From contig KE546965.1 in NCBI GenBank assembly GCA_000442125.1, forward strand, positions 2,356,001 to 2,420,000: DNA of 64,000 bases, in the 5' to 3' direction. Each line of letters starts with the position of its first letter. Position 1 is the first letter of the stretch. The position numbers were made by a program, and so were the translations under genes. Source of the DNA: Opeltia flavorubescens (taxonomy: Eukaryota > Ascomycota > Lecanoromycetes > Teloschistales > Teloschistaceae). The notes under the pieces were generated by a model. The model was not told the origin of the DNA. It ran no database searches and worked only from the letters and a program-made list of their open reading frames with translations. Of this stretch, positions 46,501 to 58,563 are shown in pieces.

Positions 46501-49114
46501 GGATTTGAAGCCGTAGGTAGCTTCGTATGTACGGTTTTGGTCAGTCCTAGTGACTGTGATCGGACTGGGTCAGAAGGCTGAGACGTTGACTTGTCATTTA
46601 TCTGCTGTGAACCATGATCCGGGTACAGCGTATTATACCAGTCAATATCTATAATTTGAGCAGATTAGAAGCTCTTCGGACCGGGAACATTGTGTTGTAC
46701 AGATTAATTCGTGATATAGGAGAGCTTACCTTCTGATAAATCATCCCTTGCGGATTCGACATCTCTTGGGGTCTCTGTCCGACCTCGAAGCTTCCTAGGC
46801 GATATCTGGATACCCTGTAACGATTCTCTTTTCCGACCAGAATGTAATTGTAAGTTCGAGGGGATGAAGCTAGAAGTTGCTTGTCCACGAGAACCACGAT
46901 GAAGAGACTCGGGATTGTTTCCATGACGACGAGGTTCTTGATGCTTGATTGACCCGGTGAATGTCGATTGTAATGATGCCGAGGCATCCCAGTGGCCGGA
47001 CGGCGGCTGAACCTCCAAGTCGGCCTGTCGAAAGGAACATCTTAACCCAGCCAGATCGCATCCTTCACAATTTCCGCCTGATGGAATGCATTTGCTGTGC
47101 CTCTGACGACATCGGATACAACGCCTCAAGTCCACCTGCCCAGGCCCTCTACCAGTTTTAGAGACTGCGCAACTCTTGCCTTCCGGTTTAGGCGCGTTGT
47201 CTTCTCTTCGAAAGCTGCATTTCGTTCCTGACTTCTGACATACTTCACAACTACTACCTTGCAAGATGCATTTGATACCACGCTCAAGGCAGGAAATACA
47301 CGTCTTTGAATGCTGCTTCTGATATGCGCTGTTGTCTTCACAGGTTGCTTGAGAAGGACTTTCTGGTATCAGTTTACCCGATAACTTGCGCTCCACCAGC
47401 GTAAAGTCTGTGTCGACGACAGCCCCAAGGAGATTTGTCGCATCCTCAGCTTCTTTAGGTCGTGCTCTCTGGCCATCGGCCTCCCGAGTTCCACAATACT
47501 GGGTGACCTCGTTCTTCTCATGCATAGCGTTGGCCATGGACTGTTTGTCAACACGTGTAGACCGACCACTGGAAGAGTCGGATGTGGCAGCAACCTTCAT
47601 GTTCTTTGCTTGTTGATGTGGATTATCCAAGATAGGTGCGGTATTGCTCTCGATATGCTCTTGTGTATGACGGACCTTTGAGCTATACATTGATCTAGTA
47701 TACCTTCTGATTCGTTTCCTCTGATCCCGGCCCAATTGGTACTCACTCTCTCTTAAAAATGTCTGAAATCTCTTGTCAACAATTTCATTGGCGACCTACC
47801 AAAATGGTCAGTATACCGAGAGTTCAAGAATAATCAGACAGAATAACTGACTTGCTTGCACACGGCGAGTAAAGTGGTATCGGCAAGGACGCCCTGATTC
47901 CTTATCATGGATTTCTTTAGGGCCGGGTAGATGTCTGAGGTAAAGATATTCCTTAAAGCTGTGTCGTCTTTACAGAGACCGGGAATAACGCTCTGGGGTG
48001 GAAGCACTGCGTCGAATAATGTCTGTGGAGACGGCACCGGCAAGATATCTTGGTCGTTGCCTTCGTACGGTACTGCTTTTTTCATGTTACGAGCATCGAC
48101 AGTGACTTGGGGAGCCATCACTGGAAATTTTGGAGCCGACGCTGAGCGAATCGCATGCTGGCCTTTGAAAAGTTGACGTTGAGGGTCTCTGTCAAACTGC
48201 CCAGTTGTGGACGAATGTTTTTCATTAGGGACGCTCGAAGTCCCCTGTCTTTTCAGCAATGTATTTTCAGTCGGTGGTCCTCCGCGATGACCATCTGTGC
48301 GCTTGTCACGACGTTTCGCCCAGCTCGTTTTCATCGCCCCTGAAAGGGCAGGCGACGCCTTTTTCTCTTGTGTTGTGTCCCATGGATTTTGGGTGGGAGG
48401 TTTGGAAGGTGTTGAAGTCTGCCTCTGATTTCCAGTACTTCTATCGTGAACGTTCGACTTTGATGCAGAGTTCCTATTTTTAGAACCAAGAGGTCTTCCA
48501 CGTTTTTTGTTGCTCTGCGCTTGAGGGGTAGAGATATTATCCTGATGTCGGTCTAAAGTGTTACCCTGATCTGAGCTTGACCGGGCTTGCGCCGTACAGG
48601 AAATCGGACCTCGGCGCTCGACAGCATTGATCCTGCCTGGGCTCGTGGTGCTGAACTTTATGATAAGGGAGGAACGCGAGATCGGTGGCTCATGATTTTG
48701 TGCGTCTGCTTCTGAAAGAGATTCACCGAGAGCAGAATCATTGGTGTCGAACGATCCTCTCCCCTCACATTGGACAAGACTCGGCCTTGACATCTCGATT
48801 GGTGATCCAAGAACGGGGTTTATAACCTTTCCTGAGCAGAAGATAGATGGCGTGTCAGCAGACACATCAGAATTTAAATTAAACCTCGAGGATAACTCGC
48901 TGTTACTTCGAAGCTGAGGCGCATAGGGTAGAGGGTCCGTTATCGTACGTTGTTTTGAGTGAACGGATGAGGGGTTCAAACTTTGGATCTGCTTGTACCT
49001 GGCGTATGCTGAGATCAGTTCAGGATTAGGTACCTTCAAAGGCTCATTCTTAGCACAAAAGCCCTCGAGAGTTGCTTGCGATGGCCCAGAGCTCCTGCTT
49101 AATTGGACTTCCAT
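43554..49114 (-). CDS. giant WD40 protein with AT-hook and two Zn2Cys6 clusters
   Basis: Exons 49114-47852, 47795-46730 and 46648-43554 splice in phase to 1808 residues. Residues ~1-420 are disordered, with an AT-hook at ~203-212 (KKRGRPLGSK). Residues ~587-614 and ~647-674 each carry C-x2-C-x6-C-x6-C-x2-C-x6-C (TCISCLERGIKC ... CEVCQKSGTKC and RCIRCRQRHSKC ... CEGCDLAGLRC), exact fits to the Zn(II)2Cys6 binuclear cluster. Residues ~1015-1450 form WD40 repeats such as VTSVHFSPWGGALYTASHDK, TVKVWD and IFSVAWHPYENIFITGG. Two WDxR-like motifs (SYDTR, VWDYR) resemble the DDB1-contact motif of CUL4 substrate receptors. The C-terminus is Ser/Thr/Pro-rich, then acidic. I infer a chromatin-bound CUL4-DDB1 receptor, perhaps the DIM-9/Raf1 counterpart, but orthology is not shown. 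Confidence 0.85.
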
Positions 49115-49718
49115 CACGAAAGATGGAAAGAGCTAATGTCATCGATGCTCGCTGGCATCGATATCAAGCTCATCTGTCACGCCATGCTACCTTGTATCGA
49201 ATATATAGACAGAGCAATTGATCGCGTCACGTCGAAGTGCGTAAATCATCGGAACGATTCCGTTCATCCCTCTTCAACCGGCGTAAAGCGTTTAAGCAGG
49301 TGGAAGGGCGGTTGTGCTTGCCGCACAAACCGTTACAAAACCCTTGGCGGGGGAAACTGCGGCCAGAGGGTTGTATGATGAATGGGGCCTTCAATCGCAC
49401 CTGGTAACGCAGGAATTGTTACAGGGATAATGTAAATATTTGTGGCTACTTCGAATTATGAGAGGTAGGTATTCGTTCGTACCATCTGGAGTGTTGTCAA
49501 AATTACATATGAAATGTCTTGCATGAGATATCGTCATGCTGTAGCTGGAAATCATGGTATCAATTTCGCCTTCATTCACTTTTTTTGCTACCCGGTGGTG
49601 GATATCCAAGACAAGTGTCCATCATCATTCGCTTTATATTACGGCTTACATAGATGCATTCTTTCCATCAAAGACTCATCGTGTTCAAGGCGCTCTCATC
49701 TGCCGCCCTGAGGTCATC
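49115..49718. other. 604-bp spacer upstream of the giant WD40 gene
   Basis: This is the promoter of the large WD40 gene and the 3' region of the next minus-strand gene. No gene or clear repeat was recognised. Confidence 0.55.
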
Positions 49719-51058
49719 TTAGTTACTTATCACCGGTGCAAGACTTTCAGAAACTGTCTCTGCTAGATATGGAGCTTCAGACTTACATACTAACCAAACC
49801 AATCCAGCAACCATCGCAAAAGGTACAATCACCTGAGATGAATCAGCCTCGAGTATGCCTTTGACTGAAACCCACGTGGTCATTTTTGAAGCCCTAGTGA
49901 ATTAAGCTGGCTCTGACAGAAAGTGATCGAGTCTGACTCTTCTACGACCAAGTGGGGATATGGATGTTTCGAAACGGCTTACCACGACGGCAACTACTGG
50001 CGCTGGCAAAGTAGGTCCTCCACCTGGCCATGTGTATGGACGTTCGGTTCCTGCGGAGGGGACTGATGCAAGAGTCACAGGCACATTGATTAATGTGATC
50101 GTGTGAAAGAGCGTCGACGTCGACTCGATTGCTGCAATCGGACGCATAAGAAGATCACTTGTGAAGACGCAGGTCCATCGGGTACGTTGACTTACTAAGC
50201 AGAGGAACAGACGTCGGGCCTTGCGGTAATGCTGTGATGGTGGCTTCAGAAGTAGGCAAAGGACCCGAGTACTCCAAAGGGCGAGAGAACGTTGAGTCCT
50301 CAGTAGCGGGGTCTGCCGTCGAAGAAGGTCTCTGTGTCTGTGGCAGAGCGCTTGCAGGTTCAGGGACTTGAGACAAAGTTAGCTGTGCAGTTGCTGGTGT
50401 TCCAACACTTGAAGTGCGCCCTGCATTGCCGCTTGTCGACGTGCAGCACCCATTCGTCAATTGGAAGCAGGAACAGGCACTGGAGAGTTCCACAGAATTG
50501 TATTGGCTGATGTAGGTTGGCAGCGGGCGGCTATTTGAGAAGACCGTTGCCAGATACGCAGCACAGAAGTCTTTTGCTTCGGTGGAAAAGCGCAGTAAAG
50601 CTCGTAATTGATTGTCAGCGTTGCAAGGGAGAGGCCTAACGTTTGTAAGCGATGCTGGAGAGTAATTGCGGTAGCTGTGTACCCATCTCTAGCGACAAGC
50701 TTCCGGCTTCGTGCTACTGAGGAAGATAGGGTGTTGTCGGGAGCGCCAGGTCTTGGAGAGGGGTCGCCGTTTGTATTCCCAGCGGGATCGGCTTGTCCTG
50801 TGGGAGATGTCCCCTGGTCATCGAGTTGTCTTTTGCCATCCCCATGAAAAAGATCGCACGTAGTGTTACGATTGTGCAGCTTTGATCGCGGTCCGAAAAC
50901 TTTCACGAGAGTCGAAGGACTTGAGAACATTGCCACATCCAAGAATTGGAAGAAAATTTTCGCTGTGCCGAAGAAAAGGCTCCGAAAGGTGGAGGCGATG
51001 CATCCACACATAAGGCATGGTGAATGAACAGAGGGAGCAGGGGAATGAAGGAGATCAT
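49719..51058 (-). CDS. Ser/Thr-rich cell-surface protein with Cys-containing domain and C-terminal membrane segment
   Basis: The proposed exons are 51058-51010, 50962-50683, 50635-50196, 50131-49983 and 49847-49719 (348 residues, all in phase). The core exons are the best supported: PLPCNADNQLRALLRFSTEA, KDFCAAYLATVFSN, PTYISQYNSVELSSACSCF. This resembles a short domain (C..DN.LRAL..FC..YL, SSACSC) common in secreted Pezizomycotina proteins. A Ser/Thr/Pro-rich stalk follows, then TITLINVPVTLASVP and YTWPGGGPTLPAP, typical of mucin-like wall proteins. The last exon adds VIVPFAMVAGLVWLV, a possible anchor. The first exon would supply a signal peptide (MISFIPLLPLFIHHAL), but the 5' join and the last acceptor are the weakest parts. 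Function is unknown; cell wall or sensing is inference. Confidence 0.5.
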
Positions 51059-51620
51059 AACAAGCCACGATCTCGGAGTATTCACTATTCAATACCCATT
51101 CACGATCAACCTGACGTAAGTCAATCGCTCTGTGCTAGAGCAAAAGAAAGACATGAACTGTGAGCATCCCGAGGGAGAAGATATTGGATTTCTATGTTGG
51201 GCAATATAGATCATGTTCATGTAATAGGCTTGATCAGAAAGTATCCCACCCCCTGCTACTCATGGCACCAACAAGCTTGGCACACATCCCCTTATGTCTT
51301 TTGTTCAAAGAGCTCCGAAGATGACTATATTGATAGATCGACTTTCTCGTAGCCCACGGTACGTGTGTGATATAGTCTGTATAGTCAATAAAGAACGATT
51401 AATTGATAATGGATCACGTGTAGAGTCTCTCACCCCTATATTTAGTGCCACAGTAAGGGATGGGATAGACATGCGAGATAGAGCATCGAGAGCAAACAAT
51501 TGAGCAGTACGGACCGAATGTAGATGATGAAAAGCTTACGGTCATTGTAGTTTCAGGCTGTTTGTCCAAATGACCAAACTCAATCACACGTACGAAACAT
51601 CGAATGCCTATTCTTTAGCC
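51059..51620. other. 562-bp intergenic region
   Basis: No gene was recognised. A 69-codon plus-strand and a 64-codon minus-strand frame overlap each other here and have no features. Confidence 0.55.
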
Positions 51621-52225
51621 TCAGTAGCCTTCCCCAATACTTCCTTTCCCCACCAATACCCCTGTTTCGTCCAGAATCCCAAACTCCGTCATCACCGGAT
51701 ACCAGTCCCGGATTCCCTCTAGTGTTTCGCTCATGACGGACCATTTCAGGCGCAGGTCTGGGTTATTGATCCGAATGTGCAGCCTTCCGAGGTGCCAGTC
51801 AAAGTTAGGCTGTGCGATAAGTCCATCCCCAGGAGGGCGGTTTTTCACGATACTTTGAACAATCTCGAATCTGTCGCAGACTGGATCAGTGGACCCGTAC
51901 CATGGAGAGTGATCTCGATTCTTGGGTGGTAAGATGATAGAATTGCAAGCTGCCAACGCTAGAAGCAGGCATAGATGTATAGGAAGGAAGCTTACTGGGC
52001 GCGCGCAATGATGTGATTTAGTTTAGATCCATCCACTGTCCGAACTGGCTTCGAAAAATGGGAAAATATAATTTGGGTGGTAGTGCCATGGACGTGATAC
52101 TGACAAGGGTCAGGGGGAATATTGTTGAGAGACGGTGGGCTTGTTATAGGTTCGGCCGCCAGGATAATTCCAATCAGACAGGAAAGAAAGAGAACGCCTA
52201 GGGTTCCTCCAATGGTTCTAATCAT
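51621..52225 (-). CDS. small secreted protein, effector-like
   Basis: Exons 52225-51996 and 51870-51621 encode 159 residues. The start is the ATG giving MIRTIGGTLGVLFLSCLIGI then ILAAEP, a clear signal peptide. The mature part reads PCQYHVHGTTTQIIFSHFSK, then LNHIIARAQ joined to FEIVQSIVKNRPPGDGLIAQ, NFDWHLGRLHIRINN and a C-terminal helix WSVMSETLEGIRDWY. The pattern GDGxI...F.W..G...I.I.N....L.W..L...L..L is one I know from a widespread group of short secreted fungal proteins without known function. The 125-bp intron uses a GTAAGC donor; nearer acceptors (51955, 51945) would break the downstream frame, whereas 51871 restores the helix. It is not obviously a toxin or enzyme. Confidence 0.7.
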
Positions 52226-52981
52226 GACAAGAGAGGAATAATCCCAAAACAACAATTCATTTCAAGGGAAGGAGCAGATGGCGTAGTCGTTCTTTCTTAT
52301 ATTCAGGAGCGCATACATAGGCCCGTTCGGCGCAAAAGACGTTTCAATCCATACAAACTTCCGCCATAGCGCGTCGCTACTGAAGCCAAACAAAGCAGAG
52401 AAAGAGCGGAGACAGACAACTAAACCGTCCCCATATTACAAGGATTGAATCTGCAATAAGAACGCGCGAAGATAAAAATAGTCTAAATTCGGATAATAAG
52501 TGAGAGAGCATCGGGATTGAAACATTTATAGGTGCTAGCTACCAGCTCAATTTCATCGAATTATCGTTGCCCGCTTTGACCGCTACGATGGATTCAATTA
52601 CCAAGTTGTTCCTCTGTTGTGCTCATCATAGGTTATATGGTCGAGGTCCATCCGGTAGCAAAGAAAGTGAATAGAGGCGAAAGCGATACAAGGACTTCTA
52701 GCCAAAGCATAACGACACTCGTGTATCACCACTCACGATGATGGCAATTAATGGAGTATCTCCCTCTTTTCGAAGTAGTCGAGAGATGTCACGCGTGATT
52801 TCTGTAGCAATCCCTGCGATGACCGTATGCCAATGCAAACCTCTCTATTCACTTTTTTCGCTAGGGTCTAAGAGGGTAAATCATGTGAAGATCTGCATGA
52901 GCGTAAAGTCTTGGCGCGGTTGATGGCACGTCAAGCACGTTCCTACGGGAGACGACGAACTAGCATTCCAAAAATAACATA
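52226..52981. promoter_or_regulatory. divergent promoter region of 756 bp
   Basis: The region separates the small secreted protein gene (minus) from the WD40 gene (plus). No coding exon was found. A 61-codon frame at 52738-52923 has no features. Confidence 0.5.
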
Positions 52982-54345
52982 ATGTCTGCGTCGAATGACC
53001 CGGACCATTTCTTCCAGACAAGGTGGGTGGTCTTTGCTATCCCTTCGATCTCCTCCAAGCATCGTGCTGTAACTCGCTTTCCTCACTCTCATATTATTAT
53101 ATGCTGATCGCGAATGAACTCTCAGCCATTCCCTTGCTGAATCAAAACGCAAAGCCGGAAAATCCAAGAACGCAGAAGGCTCTCCTATTCGACTGCAATC
53201 AAAGATCCTCGCCGTAATTCCAGATCCAAGCGATCCAAGTAATGCGGTATTGGTCGCCGAAAGTGCAGGCAGTGTAAGGAGGGTTGTGGTCGATGTAGGT
53301 GAGACGCATCAATTCCTAGATGTGGTTTGACTTATTGGAGACTCCTACGTGAACCTAAAGCTGACTCTATAGCGATGAGCAGACGGGTGAGAAAGACACT
53401 GTTTACACAGGCCCAAGAGCGCCGGTAACGAGTATCGCAATATCGCCCGACCGTCAAAGAATTCTTGCGGGATCATGGGACAAATCAATCTGGTCATGGT
53501 CATTGTCTACCCGTGATCCCCTTATTCGCTACCGCGGCCATACCGATTTTGTGAAGTGCGTTCTCACCCTGAGGCTTGATCAAAATGATATACTCGTCTC
53601 TGGCGCCGCAGACGCTTCCATCATCGTCTGGGACATACAATCAGGAAGAAGAATCCATGTACTCAAAGGACATACGAGAGGCGTACTTGACCTTGCAATC
53701 GATCCGATCATCTCTGAATTGGACGAAGACGCTGGTCATGGCATGAGGGAAGCTTTCATTTTCAGCTCCGGAAGTGACAGGGAGATCCGGCGATGGCGGA
53801 TCGGTCTCGACGCAGCGGAGGAAGTGAATCCGAGCCAGCCCCTCCTGGTTCATGAAACGAGCGTGTATGGTCTATGCTTCGATGCTGATGGCGATCTTTG
53901 GACTGCGTCCGCTGATGGGACTGCCAAATGTCTTTCGCGATCCCGTCACTTCGAAGCCGACACGACGATACCGCATGGTGATTATGTTCGGGCGATAGCC
54001 ATTGACGAGGCTGGAGGCTATGCGGTTACAGCGGGGCGCAACGAAGACGTCAAAGTATGGGACCGAGGCACTGGTGATCTTGTTCACGCTTTTGTAGGAC
54101 ACTACGAAGAAGTCACAGGTCTACTGATGCTAGGCCAGCGATGTGTGAGCGTCGGAATCGACGGTACTGTCAGAGTTTGGAGTCTGATGCCTAGCGATTT
54201 GCAAAATGCTAAGAATAAGCCGGACAAGGAATACCAAGCGCTCAAAGCAGACGGTACCCTTGCTCAAGAGGAAGAGCGTATATCTAGCGGCTTGACAGAA
54301 GAAGAAGAACGAGAATTAGCTGAACTCATGCAAGATGATGAATGA
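52982..54345 (+). CDS. small WD40-repeat protein
   Basis: Exons 52982-53022, 53126-53294 and 53380-54345 encode 391 residues. The start MSASNDPDHFFQTSHSLAES comes from the first exon. WD repeats include APVTSIAISPDRQRILAGSW, DKSIWSW, HTDFVKCVLTL, VSGAADASIIVWDIQSGRRI, GHTRGVLDLAIDP, AGRNEDVKVWDRGTGDLV and VSVGIDGTVRVWSL, about six to seven blades, enough for one propeller. The C-terminus is an acidic helix (SGLTEEEERELAELMQDDE). WD propellers are scaffolds; no specific complex could be assigned. The second join uses donor GTAGGT and an acceptor ending gatgag that keeps phase; a nearer tag acceptor shifts frame. Gene spacing to striatin is 630 bp on the same strand. Confidence 0.8.
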
Positions 54346-54977
54346 CCTATCATTATCATAGTCTCCTGCTCAAGCTTATACTATCTTCTATCCGTGGCCG
54401 TCCATGCATGCGTGCTTGATTACTCAAAATTTGTTATGAAATTTTGTAATGGCCCAACTGTCACACCGACCAGCAATGTGATGTATTTTCATAATGTGGA
54501 CATATCTAAGAAGTTCGAACCAATCATTGTTGCGATGTACCTTTTCGCTTCCCTGCCGCAAAGTACGGGGAAGCTACATCAGCCCTATGTTCTCCTTTTG
54601 GTATAGCCGCTACAGAATCAACCTCGAGAACTCAACGCTCATAGATGACGTGCAAACCGGTTTCGTTGCACGTCCATCCTCAATCCCCGCTCTACTTGTC
54701 TACATCAACTCTTTCTTCATCACCACGCTTTTACAGTCCAAAGTATCCGATTGTTCAAGCCTGTCGACACTGGGACAGGACCCCCTGTTCTTCCGAGCTC
54801 CGTCTCTTCTGGGCCTTATCCTCGCGTATTCCGAATATACCTTCAGAACGACTTTTGGTCTCTTCACACTGCTCACTGAAAGCCACAAACTCAACAATCC
54901 GTGAACGTGGCTCCAATACAGCGATAGCTCGGCACTGAGGGCCAGTGCCGTGAATGGCCTGGCAGAACTCTGCGGCC
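54346..54977. other. intergenic region between two WD40 genes
   Basis: This 632-bp interval is the 3' region of the small WD40 gene and the promoter/leader of striatin. Open frames on both strands overlap and have no features. Confidence 0.55.
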
Positions 54978-57747
54978 ATGGTGGGTAATGGAGGAGCCTC
55001 TGGTGGTACGAGCGAAGCTGGTGGAAGCAGCGGGCAGTCTCAAGGAACAGAATACACGTTACAAGGTATGTAAGCGTCATGGTGATGAATTGCTGGGCGT
55101 ACGGAAAAGTGCCGCGATGCAGAATGCGACTGACAACAAGGATGTATTTGTAGGGGTTATGCGCTTCCTACAAACAGAGTGGCACCGGCACGAACGAGAC
55201 CGCAACGCTTGGCAGATAGAGAGGGCGGAGATGAAATCGCGCATTGGCAAGCTTGAAGGCGACGGTAGGACCAGCAAGCGGTTGCAGGAGTCACTGGGCA
55301 AGCATGTGAAATTATTGGAAGTTGCGCTCAAGAAAGAACGGGAGAAGCTGAAAGCTCTCCAAGCTGGTCACGCGACAGAGGAGAAAAAAGACGAAGCTGG
55401 AAGCTCTCAGGAGGGCGCCAAAGCGAACCTTAAACGTAGGTATATCTGACGAATTGAAATACCTTGCTAATATGCGGTTCTAGCCGAGCTTACAAAGCTT
55501 CGAAATTCTTTCCTAGACACTGAGGACGAGGGCCCCAGAGCTGGGGAGCTCAAGCAACAAGACAGTGAAAGGGATAAGTCACGTCTTTACCTCGGGAAAT
55601 GCATACAAGAAGTCACCTATCATGTCGTTCCTACAGTCGCCAACCAACAATACACAGAAGAACAGGAGCAAATGTTGCAAAATCATCACTATGCTAATAG
55701 CCACCAACAGCAGCAGCAGCAACCGTCTCTAGAAGAGGTTTACGTTCAACAAAGGCAGAAGCAGCAGCAGAGTAGTTTAGGAGTGCTGGGTCCGTCGCCG
55801 TTACCCAATCATCAGCCGCCTCCTGTTCCTCGAACATCCGATCTTCCACCCGCAAATCGAGCTTCAAAACAGTCAGAACACTCTTCCTTTATGTCCAGAA
55901 GTTTTTCAGAACGACAACCGCAGCATCAAAACGCACCATTGACTGCTATTGATACGAGACAAGCGCCAAATGCAGCTTACGGATTTCCTCCAAATGAAGA
56001 TCAGATTGAAAAAATTTCACACAGTTATGATGGCTATGGAAGACCAATACAAGGGCGGGAAGATGAAGAGCACCAAAGGCTATCAGAAGAACCCGAGGCC
56101 ACAGACTCGGATGGTTGGAATTTTGATGATCCCCCAGAGCCCGCTCCTTCAGAAGGACCGCCGCAACAGGAGGTCGCGCCACCTCAGCGACCAGACACCG
56201 ATGCATTTCCGAATGCGAACAGTATGGGAATGAAGTCCCCAACGAGAGCTGGCTTGAATTCGCATCGCAGAAAAAGCTCTCTGTCGCGCAGGCGGCAAAG
56301 TGACGGATCCCACGAACTGAGAGAGTTATCGACATCACAAAACACAGGTAGTATGAAAGGCGAAATAGGGCCTTTCAAGGTCCGCTTTGCATTTCGCGGG
56401 CACCTTGACGTGGTTCGGTCGATCATTTTCACTGGAGGTGGAAGTCCCTCGGAGCCCGAAATATGCACGTCTGGCGATGATGGTGTCATTAAAAGGTGGA
56501 TTATACCAGCGAGCTATGGCAATTATGGCGCACCAGGAGGAGGATCGAGTAATGATCTAGACGTTCAAAGTTACTTTACGCATAGGGGGCATAATGGCGC
56601 AGTCATGTCGCTTGCTGCATCGCCTGCGTCCCAGAGCATCTCTAATGGAGGGCGAGCACTGGGCGATGGCTGGGTCTTCTCTGGTGGCCAGGACGCTACA
56701 GTACGCGTCTGGGAGAGAGGGCGGGTAGACCCAAAAGCTACTCTGGACGGGCATACGGATGCCGTATGGACAGTGTGCGTTCTTCCTGGCTCATCAGCAT
56801 CAGTACTCGGTGATCAGTGTGCCAATCACGGAGGACCTGACCGCGTAGTACTCGCATCGGGGGCAGCGGACGGAACAATCCTCATCTGGGCCGTTAGCAC
56901 ACCGCCTCAACTATCGTCTCCCCACACAAGTTCTCGAAGAGGAGCAGGAGGCAGTCGCAGAGCCAATTCGGTGTCTTCTGGATCCAATTTCCCATCATCA
57001 CCTCAGCCTAGTACAGCCACCTCTCGGCCGTTCCACTCCTCTCTTGTTCACCGGATCGAACGTGCCGATCATCCTTCGCCTACCTGTATAAGTCCTTTGT
57101 CCGCGAGTGGCGATACGTTTGTCGTCTCGTTCGCAGATGCTTCAGTACTGATCTACGGCACTCGTACAGGTGAAGAAATGGTTGGTATGGCTAGCTTGGA
57201 AACATATGATGGAACTTCCGGTACTGGAGTCAATGCGGTTGCAGCGACGACCGTTGGGTTAGACGGGACATTGAGCTTAGATTCTGGTCGAGGCGTGACC
57301 GAGGATGAAGCTCTCGTGCACGGTGCCACCGGCTCAAGCAGTGGAGTGGAGGGCACGATCTTAAGCGGGCACGAGGATCGCTACATCAGGTTCTTCGATG
57401 CAAATAGCGGTAAGTGTGGTTCTTGTCTATCGCGATCTTCTCCTCGCAGGGTGTTGCTCCGAACAATATACTGACCTCTTACGCCAGGTCAATGCACATA
57501 CAATATGCTTGCTCATCCATCAGCTATTTCGGCTCTCAGTCTATCACCGTCAGGTGCGGAACTTGTCAGTGGTGGTCATGATGCCAGCTTGCGTTTCTGG
57601 TCACTGGAAAAGCGAGCGTGTACACAAGAAATTACCAGCTTACGTATCATGAGAGGGGAGGGAGTGTGCAGTGTAGTATGGAGTGCTGACGGGCGATGGG
57701 TCGTTGGCGCTGGGGGAGAAGGGGTTGTGAAAGTATTTGGACGGTAA
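54978..57747 (+). CDS. striatin (STRIPAK scaffold, PRO11 type)
   Basis: Exons 54978-55065, 55154-55435, 55484-57409 and 57488-57747 encode 851 residues. After [10 protein letters not shown] and [20 protein letters not shown], the caveolin-binding-like segment, comes the conserved coiled coil ([20 protein letters not shown] through [20 protein letters not shown]). This mediates dimerisation and PP2A binding. A long Gln/Pro-rich disordered region carries a calmodulin-type basic patch ([15 protein letters not shown]). WD40 repeats follow: [71 protein letters not shown] and [20 protein letters not shown]. Striatin scaffolds the STRIPAK complex, controlling hyphal fusion, sexual development and septation in filamentous fungi. 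The 88-bp first intron splits TLQ|GVM, and without it the coiled coil loses its start. Confidence 0.93.
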
Positions 57748-58563
57748 GACGATTCGATCGCCCATTATGAGGATTCGTCATTTGCAGATGCGCCTGTCGT
57801 TTATAAAGCTGAGCGCAGTGGTTTGGACCATATCATGCATGGAATGCAGCGCGCAGGGTCCTTTGGCTGGACATATATACCACCATCGCGGGTTGCATAC
57901 AGCATTGGAGCAGAGCGGAAAGGAAGGGTTTATGGTTTTTACGGGCTTTTCCATTATTTTCTTGTTTATTACTTTTATTCGATTCGAGTATGTTTTTCAA
58001 GACATCGTGAGTTACACTTTTTCCGTAACTTTTCATATGGATACGCTACACGCAATTTGTCCACGATGTCTCGTCTACCCATGTGCCTCTTTCTATTGCA
58101 CTGGTTGACTAAGTTCATGGAATTTGTTACACGGTTTTTAAGAAGCTCCCGGGGGAGTGGATTGATGGGTCGAATACATCAACCTCGACGAGGTGGTCAT
58201 TATCTCAACTTGGCCTCTTCCTATCGAACAACATCCTGCAACGATTCTTGCTAGCTACGCTACGCTTCGAAATCGTCATGTCGATCTCGACCCGTTGAAC
58301 GCCAGTCTCTCTAGTTCGTTGTAGCCCAACCATAGCAACGTGGGGCAAGTGGGGTAGTGTGAAGGTCAATCTGCTGTTTAGGAACCACATCGAGACATTG
58401 CGATAAGGCCTATGACGAAGGTTTGAAAGAAATACTAAGTACTACTTCTCGCAGAATTTCTCGCAGAGATTCAGCTGCCCGTATTGTCTGCCACTTATTC
58501 CCATTCGTCGACCATCTTCGGGCGCTCTCCACGCTATAACAGCAGATACGAAGCTGGATCACC
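57748..58563. other. 816-bp intergenic region upstream of the phosphatase-like gene
   Basis: Contains the striatin 3' region and the promoter of the next plus-strand gene. Open frames 57737-58108 and 57823-58254 overlap in different frames and have no recognised features. Confidence 0.5.
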
